A DNA stretch of 64,000 nucleotides from Methanoculleus methanifontis (GCF_030464365.1 NZ_VCYI01000009.1:1-64000), one strand, 5' to 3'; positions 1 through 9,101 are shown, numbered from the stretch's first letter. Numbers and translations: made by a program. Notes: generated by a model from the letters alone, not told the origin.

Positions 1-80
1 CGCCCGACATGAGGTTTCTGGGGAGGGAGATGCGGCTCAATGATTGCCCAGAGTTCGTCATCGATTTCCCGGAATGCCAT
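1..80 (-). CDS. IS5-family transposase, N-terminal part only (runs off left edge)
   Basis: Reading leftwards from an ATG at 80, the frame is open to the window edge and encodes 26 residues beginning MAFREIDDELWAIIEP and continuing HLPPQKPHVG. This is the typical start of the small IS5-group transposases (DUF4096 domain, D-E-L-W followed by PLLPPQKP-like text). Only the first tenth of the gene is present, so whether the element is intact cannot be judged. The left border of the IS probably lies between 80 and 120, where no gene is seen. Confidence 0.6.
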   Translation of the reverse strand, partial: MAFREIDDELWAIIEPHLPPQKPHVG

Positions 81-225
81 ACATCCCGGGTTTTATTCAA
101 GGTCTCTTATAATTGTGGGATGACCTCGGTTTGATTTTGAAACAATACCCATGGGAGGTTTATGAAGGAATAATATTAAATATTCTCTTTGTTTTATTTC
201 GCGGGTGAGACGATCAGGAGGACAT

Positions 226-1383
226 ATGAGAAATATAAATGCTCGGATGCTGTTTGCCTTGTTGCTGGCGACATGTGCTTTCACTGTGCCAGTTACGGCT
301 GAAGAATGGGATGCACCATCCCCCAATGAATCCGAACTCCAGAATATGGGAGTTGTGAACGGAAGCCCAAACTGGGCTGGAATGCGAGACTTATCTCAAT
401 TTAGCAGGTACGAGCCTCAGGTTGAGGTGACGCCGCCGTCAAGGGAAACCCTGAAAAAAATGTATCCGAATATCATCTTTTACAACTCATCGGACCTGCC
501 TATGCATGACATAGACTTTTCCGGGCAGGTATCGTTCAACCCGGACGGGAGTTTCACGGTGATCCGGACGGCGAGCGACGGGAGAGGGGCGACGGCAGCC
601 GAGCCCGCTCGGATGCTCCCTCCCGCGCCGGGGGGAGATCCCCTGATGGAGTTACGGGGTGCCCATCCGAACGTAGAGAGAAACGCCGAGATTATGGGAT
701 ACATCCGGACCTGCGGTCTCTCCAGTTGGTATGAGAGACCCTACAACGCAACCTGCCGCTATGTCTACCTTGTCCCGGGCACGTCATGCTCGCAGACGCA
801 GGTGTACCTGAACAGGAATGTCAACGAACGAGAGGATCATGATAGTATCGTATGGGTGGGCCGGGTCGACCGCGGCGAAGAACTCCCGGTAGAGGCGTCC
901 GATCCGCTTGCCAGCCTCTCTGTCCGGTACCCACGGGTGATGGAGAATCCCGCAGTAGAAGCGTTCATCAGGGAGGATAGACCGGAGCGCTGGGGTGAGG
1001 TGTTCGAGAACGAAACAACGGTACAGGTCTACCTCATCGCTGAGAACGCGGCCTTCAGGGAGCTGATCGCTACCGTAGGGGCAGGGGCCGTCACTGGTGT
1101 GATGGTCCTCGATGAGCAGCACCTTGCGGTCAATAAAACCGAAGCGCTGGCAATCGCCCGGGAGGACGTCTCCCCTGCTGCACAACTCATCGACATCCAT
1201 CTCCAGATGAAAGACGGGAGGGTGGTGTGGATGGCCTCGTACATGGACGGCCCCGTCTACTCCTCGATCCCGGTGGACGCCGGGGAGGCACCGGCGCCGG
1301 GAGAGAAGGTTCCCGGCTTTTCCTCCGCCACAGCGGCCGGAGCGCTTCTGGTCCCGGCGGCGTTGCACTGGAGAAGAAGATGA
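226..1383 (+). CDS. Secreted surface protein with PGF-CTERM-like anchor signal
   Basis: Start chosen at the ATG at 226 because AGGAGG lies at 216-221; an upstream in-frame GTG at 205 has no such site. The product of 385 residues begins with a signal peptide (MRNINARMLFALLLATCAF, then VTAEEW). The mature part has no domain I recognise. The last 23 residues read PGF, a hydrophobic stretch (AAGALLVPAAL) and a basic end (HWRRR), the layout of archaeosortase-processed PGF-CTERM proteins that are cut and lipid-anchored at the cell surface. A region near residues 275-300 (TGVMVLDEQHLAVNKTEAL) resembles the PGF-CTERM protein bodies of methanogens. I infer a surface or S-layer-associated role; substrate or partner is unknown. 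Confidence 0.7.
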   Translation: MRNINARMLFALLLATCAFTVPVTAEEWDAPSPNESELQNMGVVNGSPNWAGMRDLSQFSRYEPQVEVTPPSRETLKKMYPNIIFYNSSDLPMHDIDFSGQVSFNPDGSFTVIRTASDGRGATAAEPARMLPPAPGGDPLMELRGAHPNVERNAEIMGYIRTCGLSSWYERPYNATCRYVYLVPGTSCSQTQVYLNRNVNEREDHDSIVWVGRVDRGEELPVEASDPLASLSVRYPRVMENPAVEAFIREDRPERWGEVFENETTVQVYLIAENAAFRELIATVGAGAVTGVMVLDEQHLAVNKTEALAIAREDVSPAAQLIDIHLQMKDGRVVWMASYMDGPVYSSIPVDAGEAPAPGEKVPGFSSATAAGALLVPAALHWRRR

Positions 1384-1573
1384 CCTCACGAGGGTGATGC
1401 CCGCCACGGTCCATAGCATGGGGTGAGAGCCTGGGGAATGGGGTGTTTTCCTGCGTACAGCCTCTCGCTCTGCCCCATGAACGCTCCACACCCCTTCGCG
1501 ATCTTCCGCGTGATCCACGCCAGAACCCCCAATATAAGATGCAATGCTCCGCTAGATACCCCTGTGCGGAACC

Positions 1574-1579
1574 TTTATA
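1574..1579 (+). promoter_or_regulatory. TATA box of the amino acid permease gene
   Basis: TTTATA preceded by purines lies 29 bases before the ATG at 1608. In archaea transcription begins about 25 bases past the box, so the permease mRNA would be leaderless or nearly so. This supports the start at 1608 rather than upstream in-frame codons. Confidence 0.55.
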
Positions 1580-1607
1580 CCCGCTACCACCTCCCCCTCC
1601 CGCAATC

Positions 1608-3032
1608 ATGGAGTTACAGCGGGGACTCTCGCAGTTCGACCTCACAAACATCATCGTCGGGGCGATCGTCGGTGCCGACATCTACATCGCGTCCGCCCTC
1701 ACTGCGGGCCTGATCGGTCCGTTCTCGATCGTCCTCTGGGTGGTGGCCGGGCTCTTCGCCGCAACGATAGCGATGGTCTTTGCCTACTGTAGTTATTACG
1801 TCCCCCGTGTCGGCGGACCGTTCGCCTACGTCTCGGAGGCGTTCGATGACTTCTATGGGTTTCTCACCGGCTGGAGCATGTGGATCTCCGAACTCCTTGC
1901 CCTCCCGGTCTTTGCAATAGCGTTCGCAAACTACCTCCAGGCGCTGGTCCCCCTCACCCCAACTGCAGAGGTCGTCGTGAGAGCACTTTTCGTCGCGTCC
2001 CTGACGCTCGTCAACATCGTCGGCGTCCGGGCCGCGGGGAAGTTGAACGATGTCCTCACGCTCATCAAACTTTTCCCGCTCCTCCTCCTCATCGTTGCCG
2101 GGCTCGGCATCTTCATCGTCCGGCCGGAGACGGTCATCGCGAACTACACCCCCCTGCTCCCTCTCGGTCTCGATAACGCCGCCCATGCCCTGGTCCTGAT
2201 CTTCTGGGCATACGCCGGGTTCGAGCTGGGGACGCTCCCGGCCGGCGAGGTCGAGAACCCGGGAAAGGCCATCCCCCGCGCCATCATCACCGGGATGCTG
2301 ATCGTCTCCTTCTTCTACGTCTCGACGAACTTTGTCCTCTTCGGGCTCGTCAACTGGACCGAACTCAGCCAGAGCACCGTGCCGCTCGTCGTCGCCGGCA
2401 CCGTCCTCTTCGGGTCGGCAGGGGCGATCATCATGACGGTCGGCGCCCTCTTCTCGGTGGCGGGGTCGGACGAGTCAGGAATGCTCGGCAGTGCACGGCT
2501 CGCGTATGCGATGGCTATCGACGGGCTCTTTCCTCGCGCCTTCGCACGGCTCCACCCGCGCTACAACACGCCCTACGTGGTCCTCGTCGTCCAGGGAGTT
2601 ATCGCGTTCGTCCTCTCCAGTATCGGGAGTCTCCCGGGACTGATATCCTTCGCCGTCCTCACCCTTGCGTTCTCGTTCCTGCTCACCTGCTTTGCCCTTA
2701 TTGTCCTGCGGAAAGACGACGGCATGACCCTCCGCGGCCAGCACCTCCTCCCCCTTGCCGGCATCGGCATCTGTCTCTTTCTCCTCTTCTCCACCACGAC
2801 CTTCGATAAGGTCGCAGGAGCCCTGGTCATCCTGGCAGGTATCCCGGTCTACCTCTTCTTCTCTCCAAAACAGGACATACGCCATCTCAAGGCCCTCTTC
2901 CTCTCCGAAGAGGCCGTACTCGTTCGAAGGCTCGAGGCGCGGGAGACCTACCTCGCAAACTTCCTGAACCTCGCCCGTGCGGTCTTCCGGTGGGCCAGGC
3001 GGCCGGACAACCGCGAACCCGGGAGGAGATGA
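1608..3032 (+). CDS. APC-superfamily amino acid permease
   Basis: A 474-residue integral membrane protein with about 12 hydrophobic segments. The first segment carries the APC signature (LTNIIVGAIVGADIYIAS) and the fifth to sixth region has the usual WAYAGFELGTLPAGEVENP motif, where the acidic residue and glycine pair line the substrate path. The family exchanges or imports amino acids or polyamines by cation coupling. The frame is open upstream, but the hydrophobic core starts just after MELQRGLSQFD, and a TATA box sits 29 bases before this ATG. The C-terminal 80 residues are cytoplasmic and basic. The substrate cannot be told from sequence. No operon partner: the next gene has its own promoter. 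Confidence 0.85.
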   Translation: MELQRGLSQFDLTNIIVGAIVGADIYIASALTAGLIGPFSIVLWVVAGLFAATIAMVFAYCSYYVPRVGGPFAYVSEAFDDFYGFLTGWSMWISELLALPVFAIAFANYLQALVPLTPTAEVVVRALFVASLTLVNIVGVRAAGKLNDVLTLIKLFPLLLLIVAGLGIFIVRPETVIANYTPLLPLGLDNAAHALVLIFWAYAGFELGTLPAGEVENPGKAIPRAIITGMLIVSFFYVSTNFVLFGLVNWTELSQSTVPLVVAGTVLFGSAGAIIMTVGALFSVAGSDESGMLGSARLAYAMAIDGLFPRAFARLHPRYNTPYVVLVVQGVIAFVLSSIGSLPGLISFAVLTLAFSFLLTCFALIVLRKDDGMTLRGQHLLPLAGIGICLFLLFSTTTFDKVAGALVILAGIPVYLFFSPKQDIRHLKALFLSEEAVLVRRLEARETYLANFLNLARAVFRWARRPDNREPGRR

Positions 3033-3279
3033 CGGATATTCCCCTCCGGGCAACCGCCCCCGCAACCACTCCCGGCCGGCAGCAGCAACGGGGATCCGGC
3101 GCTCCGCCCCGTTCTCCGGAGCATGGCCCCCCGGCGCTTCCCCAACCATACCCTTATATCTCCCGCTCCGTATTATGTCGAACGCATACCTGCCTTCAGG
3201 GTTGTGCCGTCTTGGTGCCGGACGCATCGTTCGAGAGTGGGTGCGCTCTGCGGCATACCGGATCTATTGGGGGACCGTC

Positions 3280-4383
3280 GTGGACTCAATCAAGATTGCA
3301 ATCGTGGGCGTCGGGAACTGTGCCAGTTCGCTGCTCCAGGGGATCGAATACTACCGGGGGAAGAGCGAAGACGACGCAACCGGGCTGATGCACTGGAACC
3401 TCGGAGGCTACCTGCCCTCTGAGATCGAGGTGGCTGCAGCGTTCGATATCGATGCGAGGAAGGTCGGGAAGGACGTCTCGGAGGCCATCTTCGCCCCCCC
3501 GAACTGCACCACCGCCTTCTGTCCCGGGATGCCGAGAACCGGTGTTACCGTCCGGATGGGGCGTGTGCTGGACGGGTTTCCCGGGCACATGCAGGGCTAC
3601 AAGGAGGAGCACCGGTTCATCCTCGCCGACGAGGAGGAGGCCTCACGCGAGGAGATCGTCCGGGAACTCGAGGACTCGGGGGCCGAGATGTTGCTCAACT
3701 ACCTCCCCGTGGGGTCCGAGGAGGCGGCACGGTTCTATGCCGGGTGTGCGCTGGAAGCAGGCGTCGGCCTCGTCAACAACATGCCGGTCTTCATCGCGAG
3801 CGATCCCGCCTGGGCGGCGCGGTTCCGCGAACGCGACCTTCCGATCATCGGCGACGACGTTAAGGCCCAGCTCGGTGCGACGATCACGCACCGGGTTCTC
3901 GCGAGCCTCTTCCGGCAGCGGGGCGTGAAACTGGACCGGACCTACCAGTTGAACACCGGCGGCAACACGGATTTTTTGAATATGCTTAACCGCGACCGCC
4001 TTGCCTCGAAGAGGACGTCGAAGACGGAAGCGGTGCAGTCGGTTCTGGAAGAACCTCTCGACGACGATAACATCCATATCGGCCCGAGCGATTACGTCTG
4101 CTGGCAGAAAGACAACAAGGTCTGTTTTCTGCGGATGGAAGGGCGGCTGTTTGGGGACGTTCCCATGCATATCGACCTCCGCCTCTCCGTCGAGGACTCG
4201 CCCAACTCCGCGGGGATCGTCATCGACGCCATCCGGTGCTGCAGGCTCGCGCTCGACCGGGGCGTCGGCGGTGCGCTCATATCCCCGTCCGCCTACTTCA
4301 TGAAGCACCCCCCGTTGCAGTTTCGGGACGACGACGCCTACCGCATGACCGAGGAGTTCATCCGGGGCGCCCGGAATGATTGA
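3280..4383 (+). CDS. ino1: Inositol-3-phosphate synthase
   Basis: Makes L-myo-inositol-1-phosphate from glucose 6-phosphate with NAD, the first step towards archaeal inositol phospholipids and compatible solutes. The N-terminus has the Rossmann motif VGVGNCASSLLQG; later LNTGGNTDFLNM and SKRTSKTEAVQS are the conserved catalytic stretches of the family. Start set at the GTG at 3280 (368 residues, normal for the archaeal enzyme), because earlier in-frame starts add low-complexity sequence unlike the family. A TATA-like TTATAT at 3154-3159 would give a leader of roughly 100 bases. Downstream is a convergent gene 11 bases away. Confidence 0.9.
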   Translation: MDSIKIAIVGVGNCASSLLQGIEYYRGKSEDDATGLMHWNLGGYLPSEIEVAAAFDIDARKVGKDVSEAIFAPPNCTTAFCPGMPRTGVTVRMGRVLDGFPGHMQGYKEEHRFILADEEEASREEIVRELEDSGAEMLLNYLPVGSEEAARFYAGCALEAGVGLVNNMPVFIASDPAWAARFRERDLPIIGDDVKAQLGATITHRVLASLFRQRGVKLDRTYQLNTGGNTDFLNMLNRDRLASKRTSKTEAVQSVLEEPLDDDNIHIGPSDYVCWQKDNKVCFLRMEGRLFGDVPMHIDLRLSVEDSPNSAGIVIDAIRCCRLALDRGVGGALISPSAYFMKHPPLQFRDDDAYRMTEEFIRGARND

Positions 4384-4394
4384 AGGCCGGGGCG

Positions 4395-5042
4395 TCACTC
4401 AATCAGGACGAGACCTACCGAGGTGATCTTGCCGTGCTCGATCTTGCCGTACTCGAGATCACGGCAGGGGACGACGTGCAGGTCCCATCCGACCTTCCGG
4501 GCGGTGGAGAAGACGTCGATCCCGGCTCCCTCCATCGTCGGGCGGACGAGATCCATGTGCCGGCAGAGTCTCCGGATGCTCTCGTCGACGACCCCTTCGT
4601 GCTCCTCGGCGACGCAGTGCAGGTGCTCGCAGTAGATGCAGGGGTATCCCCCGAACCCGAAGGCTTTCGGGAAATCGTCGTAGAACGCCGTCTTCTCGAG
4701 GAGGTGCACCGTCGAGTTCACCCAGAGGATGAGGTCGCGGAAGAACGGGTGGAAGTCGAGCGGTATCTCGTCGGGTTTGAGGTCAGGATGCCCGGGAATG
4801 CCCTCGAACCGCAGAAGGAGGGCAGTACTGTACTCGCCGAGCAGCCGCCCGGTCTCAGCGGGGGTAGGCGCGTAAGGCGGGCAGGACATGTGTTTCCCGT
4901 AGCCCTTGCACCCGAACCGGCATTTGAACCGCACCCACTCTGCGACGACGACGTCGTGGGCGGCAATCTGCCGCGCTTCTGCTCCCCGCTCCCGTGCAAG
5001 GGAGGAGAGTTTCTCGATCTCCTCTTCAAGTTCGTTTCTCAT
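4395..5042 (-). CDS. DUF2284 cysteine-rich metal-binding protein
   Basis: A 215-residue soluble protein with the DUF2284 pattern: CRFGCKGYGKHMSCPPYAP near residues 41-60 and a second group YPCIYCEHLHC near 133-143. The spaced cysteines suggest a metal or Fe-S site. These proteins are common in methanogens and other anaerobes; their reaction is unknown. It ends 11 bases from the convergent ino1 gene and has no same-strand neighbour within 500 bases, so it is probably transcribed alone. Confidence 0.75.
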   Translation of the reverse strand: MRNELEEEIEKLSSLARERGAEARQIAAHDVVVAEWVRFKCRFGCKGYGKHMSCPPYAPTPAETGRLLGEYSTALLLRFEGIPGHPDLKPDEIPLDFHPFFRDLILWVNSTVHLLEKTAFYDDFPKAFGFGGYPCIYCEHLHCVAEEHEGVVDESIRRLCRHMDLVRPTMEGAGIDVFSTARKVGWDLHVVPCRDLEYGKIEHGKITSVGLVLIE

Positions 5043-5607
5043 CGTCTTCGCCTCGATGGGGGATATCTGCCGGCTCCGGGTATTTATGGGTAGCGAGGGG
5101 GGGGAGGGGGGTTACGGTGAGGTGGTGGTAGGAAGAGGAGGTGACGCTCAGGAGAGAGGCGTATCGGAGGGCACGATTGTAACAGGTGAGTGAGCCTGAA
5201 CTGACGTCGGGATTACTATCGTGGTAAATAGGACAAACGGAGCGATGATATAGCCTGGTACACTAAACCGTGGGGGACTACGAAAACAGTAGAAATTGTC
5301 AAAAATGTCCATACGCTGGACCTTGGGGATATCGCCATGACTGCCCCCGCCCCCCGGGGCGGGGGAGGAGGCCGAAGGCCGGGTGGGGTGGGGGCAACAG
5401 ATCTCGAATTTGGAACTTGAGCACCAGGGATGCGAACTGGAGACAGGGGAGGGAGGATGCTCCCCCCTCCCCGTCAGCCCCTCCCCCAATGGCGATAGCC
5501 CATGGGAATCCGTGTCCGGGGATGTGGGGCAATGAGTTAAAGAATGGGCGCACCACTCAAAAAAATGAGCATCTCAAGAACCGAAACCGAAGACTGCACC
5601 CCCGCTC
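5043..5607. repeat. Intergenic region with copy 1 of a dispersed GC-rich repeat (core 5311-5528)
   Basis: No gene is seen in this 565-base gap. From 5311 to 5528 it holds an element also found at 36685-36845 and, inverted, at 42811-42935. Shared blocks in order are ACGCTGGACC, a G-run, ATATCGCC, a GGGGTGGGG run, GGGGAGGG with GATGCTCCCCCCTCC, CCCCTCCCCC, GGCGATA, and CCGTGTCCGGG. This copy is longer because it carries an extra perfect GC hairpin (CCCCGCC-facing-GGCGGGG near 5345-5370) and a segment with GAGCACCAGGGATGCGA. It may be a non-autonomous mobile or regulatory repeat. Confidence 0.6.
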
Positions 5608-6735
5608 TCACTCCACCGGTTCCCACCCGGTGCAGACGTCCCGTCCGGGGTCGAGGAGCACGTCGTGGGGGAGCCCGATGAGCGAGACCGCCGCGAGCGC
5701 CCCGATGACGCCCCGGCCGCCGTGGAGCCGGATGCCGAACCCCTCGGCGGTCGCCTCCGCCGCTTCCCGGGTGAGCACCGCCTCTCGCGCACTCCTGCCG
5801 TAGGCCCGGAGTCCGCCGGGCACCCGGAACCCTTGCCGGACGGCGACGCCCCACTCGGGGGACGCCGCCTCGCCGGCGACGAATCGCACGGCCGCCTCCT
5901 CGATCTGCGGCACCCTCTCGGGCTCCACCGCAAGTTCGATGTAACTGCAGGAGTTGCCGGCGGTCGCGCCTTCGAGCCGGGGGTTGAGCATCGCGACCCG
6001 GTGGCCGATCGGCATGACGCCGTCGAGTTTCGCGAGGTGCTGGAGGAGGGCGAGGGCAAGGGCGAACGTCGCGCCCTCACCCTCGACATCGGTGTCGTCG
6101 ATCCCGATGGCGACGTAGGCGAGCGCCCGGGTGACCACCTCCCCCTCGACCACCGCCCCTTCGCGGCGGACGGTGACGCCGCAGACGCCTTCGGCAAAGG
6201 ACATCATATCGGTGAGCGAGTAGGCCGGACCGCCGATACACCGGATCTGCTGGCGGATGCAGCCGTCCTCGTGGAAAACGCCGACGATCCCGACCGCCGG
6301 CGCGGGATCGAGCCCGACGGCGACCTCCCGCCGCCCGAGGCATGCCCGCTCCCGGAGCAGCGTCCCGTCGCGATGGACAGACTGCAGGGCGCCGCCGGCA
6401 CGGGCGTGGTGGAACTCGCAGAACGCTGCGCACCCCCCGCTCATACACTCATGGTAGATCTCGACCTCGCCGCCGTCGATCGTGGTGAAGATCCGGCGGC
6501 AGGCGCTCTCCGGCATCACGCTGGTCGCCGCATACCGCGCCGCGTGCCGCCCCCGCTGCTCCTCCGTGATGAGGACGCATCCCTCCTCGATGAGACGGTT
6601 CACCCAGTCCTGGACGGTGCTCCGGGGGGTGTCGGTCGCCTCCGCGATATCGGCCACCGTAAAGTAGCCACTCTCAAGCGTCGCCTGACGCATCAGCCGC
6701 AGGTACTGTTTCCTTCGCTCAAGAACCCTGGACAT
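5608..6735 (-). CDS. HTH protein with TiaS-like IDDTD domain (possible methanogenesis marker 11)
   Basis: A 375-residue protein. Residues about 17-55 form a winged helix-turn-helix (YFTVADIAEATDTPRSTVQD). A central cysteine/histidine cluster (YHECMSGGCAAFCEFHH) may bind metal. Residues about 215-235 carry AIGIDDTDVEGEGATF, the nucleotide-binding motif of TiaS, the tRNA-Ile agmatidine synthetase, but the zinc-ribbon and OB parts of true TiaS are absent. I think it belongs to the methanogen-only family called methanogenesis marker 11, without being sure. Start set at the ATG at 6735, overlapping the 3' end of hom by 17 bases, so translation is coupled and it is in the hom operon. Confidence 0.55.
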   Translation of the reverse strand: MSRVLERRKQYLRLMRQATLESGYFTVADIAEATDTPRSTVQDWVNRLIEEGCVLITEEQRGRHAARYAATSVMPESACRRIFTTIDGGEVEIYHECMSGGCAAFCEFHHARAGGALQSVHRDGTLLRERACLGRREVAVGLDPAPAVGIVGVFHEDGCIRQQIRCIGGPAYSLTDMMSFAEGVCGVTVRREGAVVEGEVVTRALAYVAIGIDDTDVEGEGATFALALALLQHLAKLDGVMPIGHRVAMLNPRLEGATAGNSCSYIELAVEPERVPQIEEAAVRFVAGEAASPEWGVAVRQGFRVPGGLRAYGRSAREAVLTREAAEATAEGFGIRLHGGRGVIGALAAVSLIGLPHDVLLDPGRDVCTGWEPVE

Positions 6736-7708
6736 GCCGATCACGGATGTAGAGGAGATCGCCGATCACCGCGCTGGCGGTCTCGGTGGAGCCCGCACCC
6801 TTCCCGATGAACGTCAGGTCTCCGGCGAGATCCGTTCCCACGGTGACCGCGTTGAGCGTCCCTTCGACGACGAGCGGGTGCGCTTTTGAGACGATCCGCG
6901 GCGAGACGCGGAGCACCCCGGCCTCCGGCACGACCTCGCCGATCAGCCGGATGGTGCAGTCCTGATCCTCCGCAAGCCGCAGGGCTTCGGGTGTCAGGAG
7001 GGTGATCCCCGTCCGCTCCACGTCGTCGAGCGTGGTCCGCATATCAAGGATGGTGTTTGCGAGGATGACCAGTTTGATCGCCGCATCGATCCCCTCGACG
7101 TCGTAGGTGGGGTCGGCCTCGGCGTACCCGAGTTCCCGGGCCTCGGCAAGAGCCTGCTCGTAGGTGAGGCTGTCCTCGGCCATACGGGTGAGGATATAGT
7201 TGCAGGTGCCGTTGAAGACCCCGTAAAGCCGGGAGATGGTGTTGCCCGCAAGACCCTCCTGCATCGCGTGGATGAGCGGGATCGCGCCGCAGACCGTCGC
7301 CTCGTACCTCAGGAAGACGCCGTTTGCCACCGCAAGATCGCGGAGTTCCGGGTACGCAAGGGCGATAGGACCCTTGTTCGAGGTGACGACGTGTTTGCTC
7401 CGTCCGAGAGCCGCCCGTATGTAGCCCAGCGCCGGTTCGCCGTCGTCCACGTCCGTCGGGGTCACCTCGACCAGGACGTCGTATTCCGCCTTCGCCACCA
7501 CGTCACTGGGGGTGACGTCCGGGCTGCCGCAGGGGCCGCCGTTCCCCTTCCGGTCAAGCGCCGCCGCAAGGTCGATCCCGGCCGGATCGATGACCCCGCC
7601 CTTTGAGTCGGCAAGGCCGGTGACGGTGATATCGAGGTTTTTTGCAAGGATTGCCCGGGCGATTCCCCGCCCGACGGAGCCGAACCCGAGTATGGCGATC
7701 CGCATCAT
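6719..7708 (-). CDS. hom: Homoserine dehydrogenase
   Basis: Reduces aspartate semialdehyde to homoserine with NAD(P)H, at the branch to threonine and methionine. The 329-residue protein starts with a Rossmann motif (IAILGFGSVGRGIA), has the family centre VTSNKGPIA and VCGAIPLI, then GVFNGTCNYILTRM and EADPTYDVEGIDAAIK with the catalytic aspartates and lysine. It lacks the C-terminal ACT domain of the long bacterial enzyme; that function seems to be supplied by the separate ACT gene just upstream, whose stop overlaps this start (ATGATGA). Length fits short archaeal Hom. Confidence 0.92.
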   Translation of the reverse strand: MMRIAILGFGSVGRGIARAILAKNLDITVTGLADSKGGVIDPAGIDLAAALDRKGNGGPCGSPDVTPSDVVAKAEYDVLVEVTPTDVDDGEPALGYIRAALGRSKHVVTSNKGPIALAYPELRDLAVANGVFLRYEATVCGAIPLIHAMQEGLAGNTISRLYGVFNGTCNYILTRMAEDSLTYEQALAEARELGYAEADPTYDVEGIDAAIKLVILANTILDMRTTLDDVERTGITLLTPEALRLAEDQDCTIRLIGEVVPEAGVLRVSPRIVSKAHPLVVEGTLNAVTVGTDLAGDLTFIGKGAGSTETASAVIGDLLYIRDRHVQGS

Positions 7709-8208
7709 ATACCCTCCAGGGGCTCGATGATGAGGAGATCCTTCTGCTCCGCAACATTGCGCAGGATCTGCACCGCCTTCTTCATCTCCGCCCGGGTGGT
7801 CGAACGGATGGTGATGCGAGCCGACGACGGGGAGTTGATCGCGGGCATGGCAAGAGAGAGGTCCGTCACCTCGGCCGAGCCGGTCGTGTCGATCCGGTCG
7901 ACCGTATCGGAAAGATCCGTGTGCATCAAATGGCCGATCGTGATCAGTGTGCATTCGTAGAGGAGCCGCTGCTCGCCGATGCGCACGACGCTGACACCCT
8001 GCTCCCGGAGCAGTTCGAGGAGTTTGGGGAGAGACCCCTCCTCGGGGAGTTCCAGCACGATCTGGACGTCCAGCACCTCCGTAGCCGCCAGTGTCTCCCT
8101 CTGGTGGATAACCGCGATGATATTTCCCCCGACAGCCGAGATCGGTTGAAGGGCTGCGACCAGCTGTCCGGGCTGATCCTTCATCTCGAGCTTCATAGAT
8201 ACCTGCAA
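7705..8208 (-). CDS. ACT-domain regulatory protein, partner of homoserine dehydrogenase
   Basis: 167 residues with two ACT-like parts: residues 3-75 (MKLEMKDQPGQLVAALQPI and VIHQRE) and a more divergent second half. ACT domains bind amino acids and adjust enzyme activity. The gene is first in the operon ACT-hom-TiaS-like and overlaps hom by 4 bases, so I infer that it senses threonine or methionine and controls Hom as a detached regulatory subunit. The coding strand upstream holds AGGCTTATCA, a weak TATA-like stretch near 8245. Confidence 0.75.
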   Translation of the reverse strand: MQVSMKLEMKDQPGQLVAALQPISAVGGNIIAVIHQRETLAATEVLDVQIVLELPEEGSLPKLLELLREQGVSVVRIGEQRLLYECTLITIGHLMHTDLSDTVDRIDTTGSAEVTDLSLAMPAINSPSSARITIRSTTRAEMKKAVQILRNVAEQKDLLIIEPLEGI

Positions 8209-8311
8209 AAAACCACCTGGTGAATAGTTGACCTGCCGGAGTGATAAGCCTTTTACCCCGGAACAGTCCCTTGATGGGAAGTGTGCCGAAAAAATAGAAC
8301 GGGATGTTGTA

Positions 8312-9028
8312 TTACTTCACCGACCCGGGCGCAGCGGTGACGATCGGGAGCGCCCGGGCGAACTCCGGAAGGATCTCGGCGGGAATGCCCATGACGAGCT
8401 CGTTGTCCTCGATCCCGGAGAACCGACGCGAACCGTCGCACCCGAGCGAGTAGTTGACGTTGCCGGAAAGATAGGGCAGCGCGGTCGCGTCCGCGCAGAC
8501 CGACTGGATCCCCGCCATCGTGGACCCGATCCGCCCGCCGAGCTGGTAAAGCGTCGTCTGCGCGAGTTTCAGCATCGCCCGGGGTTCGGCGACGATGACG
8601 ACGACGTGGGGGTCAAACGGCGTCTTTTCAAGCGGTGCATAGACGGTCGCATACGTCTCGAGTTCCGGGACGTGCGGCACCTGCCGGATGGTTCGCATGC
8701 AGGCGGCCCAGCTCTCGAACTTGCCGAGCTTGTAGTAGAACTCTCCAGAACGGAGGCTCGGCGTGAGTTCCTTCAGTCCGAGGGCCCAGCCGCCCCCCAT
8801 GCAGACGTGTTTGTCGGCTGTCGCGTAGAAGATCTCGCCGTTCAGTCGCGCCCTGGTGATCATCTGGCAGTGACGAACCGTCTCGTCAATCGGCCCGACC
8901 CCTTCGGGGATTCCCTCGGGGCTCTTTGCGAGTTTGACAGCGACCGGTGAGCCCCGCAAGTCGAGGGATTTCTTGAGCGTCTCTGCGATCTCCGCGTAGG
9001 GGATCTCCGCGCGCATCTGGTCTTCCAT
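8312..9028 (-). CDS. DUF169 protein
   Basis: 238 residues matching the DUF169 pattern: SLDLRGSPVAVKL at the N-terminus, then CQMITRAR and HVCMGGGWALGL with conserved cysteines, and FDPHVVVIVAEPRAML in the middle. The family is widespread in methanogens and strict anaerobes and has no established reaction; the conserved cysteines suggest a metal or cofactor site. Start taken at the ATG at 9028, since an earlier in-frame start adds a non-conserved tail and GGAG lies about 11 bases before 9028. It stands alone between hom and nadK operons. Confidence 0.7.
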   Translation of the reverse strand: MEDQMRAEIPYAEIAETLKKSLDLRGSPVAVKLAKSPEGIPEGVGPIDETVRHCQMITRARLNGEIFYATADKHVCMGGGWALGLKELTPSLRSGEFYYKLGKFESWAACMRTIRQVPHVPELETYATVYAPLEKTPFDPHVVVIVAEPRAMLKLAQTTLYQLGGRIGSTMAGIQSVCADATALPYLSGNVNYSLGCDGSRRFSGIEDNELVMGIPAEILPEFARALPIVTAAPGSVK

Positions 9029-9101
9029 AATTGTGCTCACTCCTCTGTGGAGATAATCCCCGCCGACACTCATAAAATCTCTGTTCGGGGTATCGGCAGG
9101 G

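Noticed and set aside
784-1518. Long minus-strand open frame under the surface protein, and similar long frames opposite cheA, fno, hom, rqcH and others
   Set aside because: They are antisense to well-supported genes, have no family-like sequence or ribosome site, and result from high GC content.
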